DNA of 64,000 nucleotides from Heliocybe sulcata. Lineage: Eukaryota; Basidiomycota; Agaricomycetes; Gloeophyllales; Gloeophyllaceae. Of this stretch, positions 59,701-64,000 are shown piece after piece; position 1 is the first letter of the stretch, and every line of letters begins with the position of its first letter. A program made the position numbers and the translations under genes. Under the pieces are notes generated by a model. It was not told the origin of the DNA, ran no database searches, and worked only from the letters and a program-made list of their open reading frames with translations. The DNA is taken from positions 62,001 through 126,000 of the forward strand of contig ML213519.1 in NCBI GenBank assembly GCA_004369045.1, written 5' to 3'.

Positions 59701-61304
59701 CAGACAACGAGGACGGTCTTGCTTGTGTGGTCGTGTATAATCTTAGCTAGAAGGGCGCCAAGGAACGACTTCCCCGTCCCTGAGAGATGACATAAGATCG
59801 AAGGAAAGTACCCTTAAGATGACTGAGATACCGTACCTGGGGGTCCCTGTATCAAGGACACACTCTGAGAAAGGCCGGACAACAAGGATCGGCATTGCGC
59901 CTCGTCCAGCTTAACAGGCTTCTGTGTATTAAGCAATGATTGAAGATCGCGAAGGGGGTCTTGCTTGATAGCATTGATGACGCTCGATGGCTGTCCGGGC
60001 GCTTCATTGATAGCACCACCTTCGAAGAATAGGAGCTCGTCCGAGAGCGGCAAAGCAGTTGTCTCCTTCAAGGCTTGCAGGATTGGTTCGTACGCGAAGA
60101 TGGCAGTGTCGATCTGGAGCAGTCGTATCTGTCGTGCCGTACGTATCGCGAGGAGCGCTTTCGCAGTACTCTTCGTGCCTTCGAACTGCAAGACAATTGT
60201 AGGGGGCTTCATCGCCAACAGATTTTCATCGCGATGAATCGTCGGGAAAGCAGCGATCTCCCCGTCAACGATCAGACAGGTGAACGACTGGTGTTTCAGA
60301 ATACGGCGGTCCTTGTCGATCTTGTCCTTGCGCTGAGCGCCTTCGACGCCCTTCAGAATTGGCAGATCAAAGGTCAGCCGAAAGGTAAGGCCCCACTTGC
60401 ATGACTTGTTCGAGTTCTCCGGCCCGCCGTAAAGGCCTGTCAAGACCAGCCCGTCGATGACCAGCCCGCGGTGCTTCCCTTTCTTGGTGCCGAAAATGAG
60501 CTGAAGTTCCTCCCGCATCTCGTACAACATGTCCTCTCGTAATAACCGGAACTGATTGTCGATATGGATGGCAGCCCTCTTGTCCGCCGTCGAAGGATCG
60601 TCGAGTGCCGCGCAAGGCCGAAGAAAGGGGGGCTTTTGGGATGTGAGCTCATCTGCGGTCGGCAAGATACTGATCTCATGGAAATCATGAGAGTCGTTGT
60701 CGTGCCGACCGCCAGGACCGTCATCCAGGAAACGGTTCGCGTCGCCGACGCTCGCGGTCGCGACAACCTTCTTGATGGCCTCAGCATGAGATCGCACCTC
60801 GCGGTGGGATGAATTAATAAGGAGGTCGATGATAGCGGGGTCGTGAGCAAGCGCTCGATGGGAATCACAAGCGGGCGAGGGAAGGAGGACTAACTGGAGC
60901 AGCAGCCAGGAAAAGCAGACCTGGGCGTCGCCCTGTAATTCCCCAATCAGGAACGCCTCCTTGAAGGCCCGCCAAAAAATCGGCGGCTCCGTGATCGACA
61001 ATACAACTTGTTGTAGATACACGCCGCCGCCAATTTCTCCAAGCTCCGATTTCGATATGGCCTGCAGTAACTTGGCCGCAGCTCCGTTGAAGAACGTCGC
61101 CGTCGAGTCGATGCGCATCGATGCTTGGAGGCAGGCGAGACCCTTCGGGCCTTGTATGATCTTGTCTACGCAGCTGACGATGTCAGTGGCAGTATATATT
61201 GCTTCGAGGAAGAGCTGATGATTCCGTCTCGTCAGAGACTCCTTGCCTTCCACAAGACCCATAAGGGTCTTCCAAAGTCTGGCGTATCTGTTAGTCGCGT
61301 CCAT
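53750..61304 (-). CDS. ZNFX1-like SF1 helicase fused to three CbbX/SpoVK-type AAA+ domains
   Basis: Ten exons (61304-59837, 59779-58909, 58861-58245, 58192-57856, 57802-57066, 57003-56095, 56038-55929, 55879-55721, 55667-55175, 55125-53750) give 2358 residues in frame. The N-terminal about 470 residues precede an Upf1/ZNFX1-type helicase: motif I GPPGTGKS (residue 486), II LLVEEAGE, III LIGDHKQLRP, QHRMRP, V DNYQGEESDVVIVSLTRS, VI LNVLLSRARD. Next comes a Cys/His-rich NFX1-like segment (about 1085-1145: CGLHTCPSKCH, CHQGDPISCKKC) and a charged coiled coil. Three AAA+ modules follow with P-loops GNPGTGKTTVARLYG (1338), GSPGTGKTTVAKLYG (1617) and GPPGTGKTTTARKMG (1899), each with a Walker B ending DEAY. 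The C-terminal 150 residues are an Arg/Glu coiled coil ending in GGYRCAGGSHF. Animal ZNFX1 acts in RNA surveillance and antiviral defence; CbbX/SpoVK AAA+ proteins are remodelling motors. The fungal role is unknown. Confidence 0.92.
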
Positions 61305-61836
61305 GGTCGTCGAAGTTGGAAGAAAAGAGTGCCTCGTGGTAGAGGCCTGTCCGGCGCACTTTATATATGTACTGCGGCTATTCACAGCTTCATAGCTTCA
61401 TCGCTTCTCTGGCCAAAGGCAGTAATGTGGATATCAATTACAACCTCGGGTATATGAGTCGCCGAAACCATAGCATTCGTAATCAAGCTTCAAGGTTCAA
61501 AGGGCTGCAGGTTCTGCATCTGTAATGGGAAGTCAAGAATTGCAGGGTCCGTCGCATGTACGAAGGTGAATAATGGGCACACCAGGCGTAACTTTGCGTT
61601 CAATTGATGCAACAGGCGGGACGATAAGTAATGTGTCTGATCATGACCTGGGGTTTTGGTCTTCAAGAATCTGCTTGCTGCAGTGGAAGGAGCAGACAAG
61701 GAAGTCGAACGAATCGAGATTCAGAGCGTGGCACGCAGGCAACGGCAGTTGCCGAACGTTCCCGCCTCTTCGAATTCATTCTGTTTACCACCGTAAACTC
61801 TTGCATACTCTTGCCTTTTACTGTTTACATTGCACT
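61305..61836. promoter_or_regulatory. divergent upstream region of the helicase/AAA+ gene and POLD4
   Basis: The two start codons lie head to head, 532 bp apart. On the minus strand a TATATAAAG sequence at 61359-61367 sits about 55 nt before the helicase start, a fitting place for a TATA box. No clear element was seen before POLD4. Frames within the region are short. Confidence 0.55.
61359..61367 (-). promoter_or_regulatory. candidate TATA box of the helicase/AAA+ gene
   Basis: TATATAAAG on the minus strand, about 55 nt upstream of the start codon at 61304. This is the best TATA match I found near any of the gene starts; transcription starts are not visible from sequence. Confidence 0.5.
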
Positions 61837-62776
61837 ATGCCCGTTACGCGCTCAAATTCCAAAAATGCATCCCAGTCACTGAAACAAGCCCGGTTGTCGT
61901 TCACATCCGCCAGACGCACGGCGTCGAATGCGACGAGCAAGAAGCCGGCGGCGTCTCGCGCCACTTCAACCTCCTCCATCCAAAGACCCCTCGAAGACTC
62001 GGACAACGAGTCCTCTGGAAGCGATGTCGAGCAAGTCGTGCTGTCTCGTACGTGGAAGAGGAATGGGAGAGGGGTGGAAGATGGTCTGGCCCGCCTGAAC
62101 ATTGTGGAGGACTCCGTCCCTGCAGATCGGGAGGTATTGGATTTGCAGGATAAGAAAGGGCGGTGGAGGAAACATTACGGGGCTGTTAGGCAGAAGATGG
62201 GTAACTTGGAACCCAGTGAGTCACAGTGCAGTATGACCTGTGCTTCCCGTCGTACTCTTGGCTTCGTCAACCCCGGCTGGCGAGTCGCATACATGCCGTA
62301 TCTGCATGCCGTAGAACTCGGCATCAGCGAGTTACTGCAGCATTCACGATACATGTAGCCTATATGCTGCTTGCATTATCGCAATCCATAGTTTCGGCCA
62401 CCGACGTGTTCGTCAGCCGCACTGATACTAACCATCTCCCTTAGTTCACGCCAAAGGCCAAACAAAAATTCATCACATTCTTCGCGTATTCGATCTGTAC
62501 GTCATCTCCTCCTTCTTGTATTCTTCAGTCTCATTATATCTTCTAATCGAACCAGGTCGTATGAATACGGGCCATGTATCGGTGTCACCCGCCTGGAGCG
62601 CTGGGAGCGAGCACAGGCTTTGGGGCTAAATCCTCCACCAGAGGCAAGCTTTCTCCTCATTCCTCATACTATGTGGCTGACGGCTTCTTGGATCATAGGT
62701 CCGCGAGATCCTCCTGACGAAACAAGGCCAAGAGGAGGACCAGTTCCGTGAGACCGCGTTCTATGGCGAAGCCTAG
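61837..62776 (+). CDS. POLD4: DNA polymerase delta subunit 4 (p12/Cdm1)
   Basis: Four exons (61837-62215, 62445-62496, 62556-62643, 62699-62776) give 198 residues in frame. The N-terminal about 120 residues are disordered and basic, then acidic. The C-terminal half carries the family signature: ILRVFDLSYEYGPCIGVTRL, ERWERAQALGLNPPPE and the tail RETAFYGEA, matching the conserved core of human p12 and fission yeast Cdm1. The subunit stabilises replicative DNA polymerase delta in the nucleus and in animals contacts PCNA. Near the N-terminus KQARLSF resembles a PCNA-binding box but lacks the two aromatic residues at the canonical spacing. The last intron (62644-62698) begins GCAAGC, a GC-AG intron that keeps PPPE joined to VREILL. 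The start ATG begins the Ser/Lys-rich MPVTRSNSK, typical of small nuclear proteins. Length is greater than human p12 (107 residues) because of the disordered leader. Confidence 0.92.
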
Positions 62777-63930
62777 CGGTCCGACTCCCATCGTCCTCTG
62801 TCGCCGGTATAATGCGTTTCGAATTGATCTGCCTTCGTAGTTAGGTACCGTTCTGTCATCTGTCAGGGTATCGTCGTCATCATGTAACAATATGCCCCAG
62901 TGTAGCTCAACAACATTAATCGAAATATACAGGTTCCTACTATCGACGTTCTCCCAATGACACGGAGTCTTTGGCCCTTTCTGTTTCTCTCCGATATATG
63001 TGTGCTGTTCTTAAGTACTAGTTTTCGACAACAGTGGCTACGAAAGTTGACTGGTGAGTCACTAGGGTCTTCTAAATATATGCGTGTCGACCAGATCATA
63101 GTTGGCATTGTAGTGGTATCCCGAACGGATACAGGACATCCTGTAATTATCCACCTCCATACGAGAGAAGGGATTGTTCGTCGGCCGAGAAACAGGTGAT
63201 AAGAGCTCACCGTAGCATCGTCATCGTGATCTATGCTCCAGCGTGTTCAATTCGATACTTATATATAGGTTAGTACGCGTCTATCTCCGTGCGGGTTCTA
63301 ATACAGTACTCATGAGTACTGTTGCTCGCGGTATATGCACACAGACAGTTTTACCACCTTCGAGGCGTCCAGTTTCTGTTATCCATCCGCCTGCTGGTTT
63401 CGTGGTACGTCTCAGACGTCTATCACTGTTGTTCTGAATGCAGGGCTTTCAACCCACCCCCCGGAGTCACGTCACGTCACGTCACGTCACGCTTGGCCGC
63501 CAGCCTAGGATACGACGCATAAATATTTGCAGTCCATTTCTCATCTTGGGAGTGTCAAAGATAGTTAATAGCTTGCCTGGGGGTATCATACCCCCAGTCC
63601 CCCACCCGGGGGAAATTGCATTTCCCCCCGGACCCCCCTTTGCCTCGTCGGACACAAACTCACTGTTTATTATTGAGACTGTTCAATATTAAAGACCTGC
63701 AGCCAATTGTGCGAATAAAGTTTATACTTAATCACCTGAGTAATGCCATTTTGTGTCTGAACATTATGTGCCAACACCGTGATAATTAATGATGCCTTAT
63801 GTAGCATGTGCAGCTGTTGCATATATATTAGTTTCCGTAGCCGGGGTGGCCAGCAAGCGGCCACCCGAGGGTACGGTAATTCCAACCCCCAAAAAGCAAG
63901 ACAGTCAAAAAATACGATTGAAAGCAAAAT
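62777..63930. other. intergenic region with a GTCAC microsatellite and two GC-rich hairpins
   Basis: No gene was recognised. Five tandem GTCAC units lie at 63466-63490. Two palindromes follow at 63577-63597 (arms CTGGGGGTA / TACCCCCAG) and 63606-63631 (arms CCGGGGG / CCCCCGG around an AT-rich loop). Between and after them the top strand is C-rich. Confidence 0.65.
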
Positions 63931-64000
63931 TGTAACCAACGGGAATCGAACCAATGGTCTTCAGTCAAATGCCTCCTCGAGTTACCACTACACCACCTGG
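63931..64000 (-). tRNA. tRNA-like Pol III unit, cut by the window edge; isotype unclear
   Basis: On the minus strand there is an A box TGGTGTAGTGG (63985-63995) and a perfect B box GGTTCGATTCC (63942-63952), 32 bp apart. The 3' strand of the acceptor stem, TGGTTAC plus discriminator A, can pair with the CCA seen at the window edge. A TTTT terminator lies within a few bases of the 3' end. The first four bases lie beyond the window. The anticodon arm does not form a clean five-pair stem and the T stem has a mismatch. A CTGAAGA loop would give GAA (Phe), but this is doubtful. It may be a pseudo-tRNA or the head of a tRNA-derived SINE. Confidence 0.5.

Overview
The window is nuclear DNA from a mushroom-forming basidiomycete (Agaricomycetes); I cannot name the species. 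The evidence is genes split by many short GT-AG introns of about 50-60 nt, a Plavaka-type DNA transposase, a DUF6698-type gene, NACHT-WD40 receptors, a Zn2Cys6 regulator, a HUA1-like protein and the fourth subunit of DNA polymerase delta. I rebuilt most gene models by following splice sites. For eight genes the exon lengths sum to a whole number of codons with every reading frame kept.

Layout. 1-7 kb: a truncated, frameshifted Plavaka transposase followed by an intact DUF6698-type gene. 7.4-9.1 kb (minus): an intact FAD monooxygenase of the salicylate hydroxylase type. 9.1-15.5 kb: gene-poor DNA with degenerate repeats and a tandem duplication. 15.5-16.9 kb: a HUA1-like zinc-ribbon protein. 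18.2-21.6 kb: a 14-exon Zn2Cys6 transcription factor with two microexons and a foldback element in one intron. 22.2-24.1 kb: a decaying MFS transporter whose 3' part recurs as fossils at 33.6, 34.0 and 45.0 kb. 25.6-26.5 kb: a probably decayed cell-surface protein gene.

28.5-53.3 kb: three paralogous STAND/NLR receptors in one orientation, each with a C2-like domain, a helical domain, NACHT and seven WD40 repeats. They are separated by long, shuffled, decaying segmental duplicates. The WD40 exons of the first two copies are almost identical except for clustered amino-acid changes at exposed blade positions. 53.7-61.3 kb (minus): a 2358-residue protein with an SF1 helicase of the ZNFX1 type, an NFX1-like zinc finger, three CbbX/SpoVK-type AAA+ modules, a coiled coil and a terminal Cys motif. 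It shares a 532-bp divergent upstream region with POLD4 (61.8-62.8 kb). A tRNA-like unit runs off the right edge.

The strongest candidate for an under-described system is 28-61 kb: a tandem receptor array that appears to be diversifying its sensor domain, next to a large helicase/AAA+ protein related to a known animal RNA-immunity factor. That the two act together is inference from position only.
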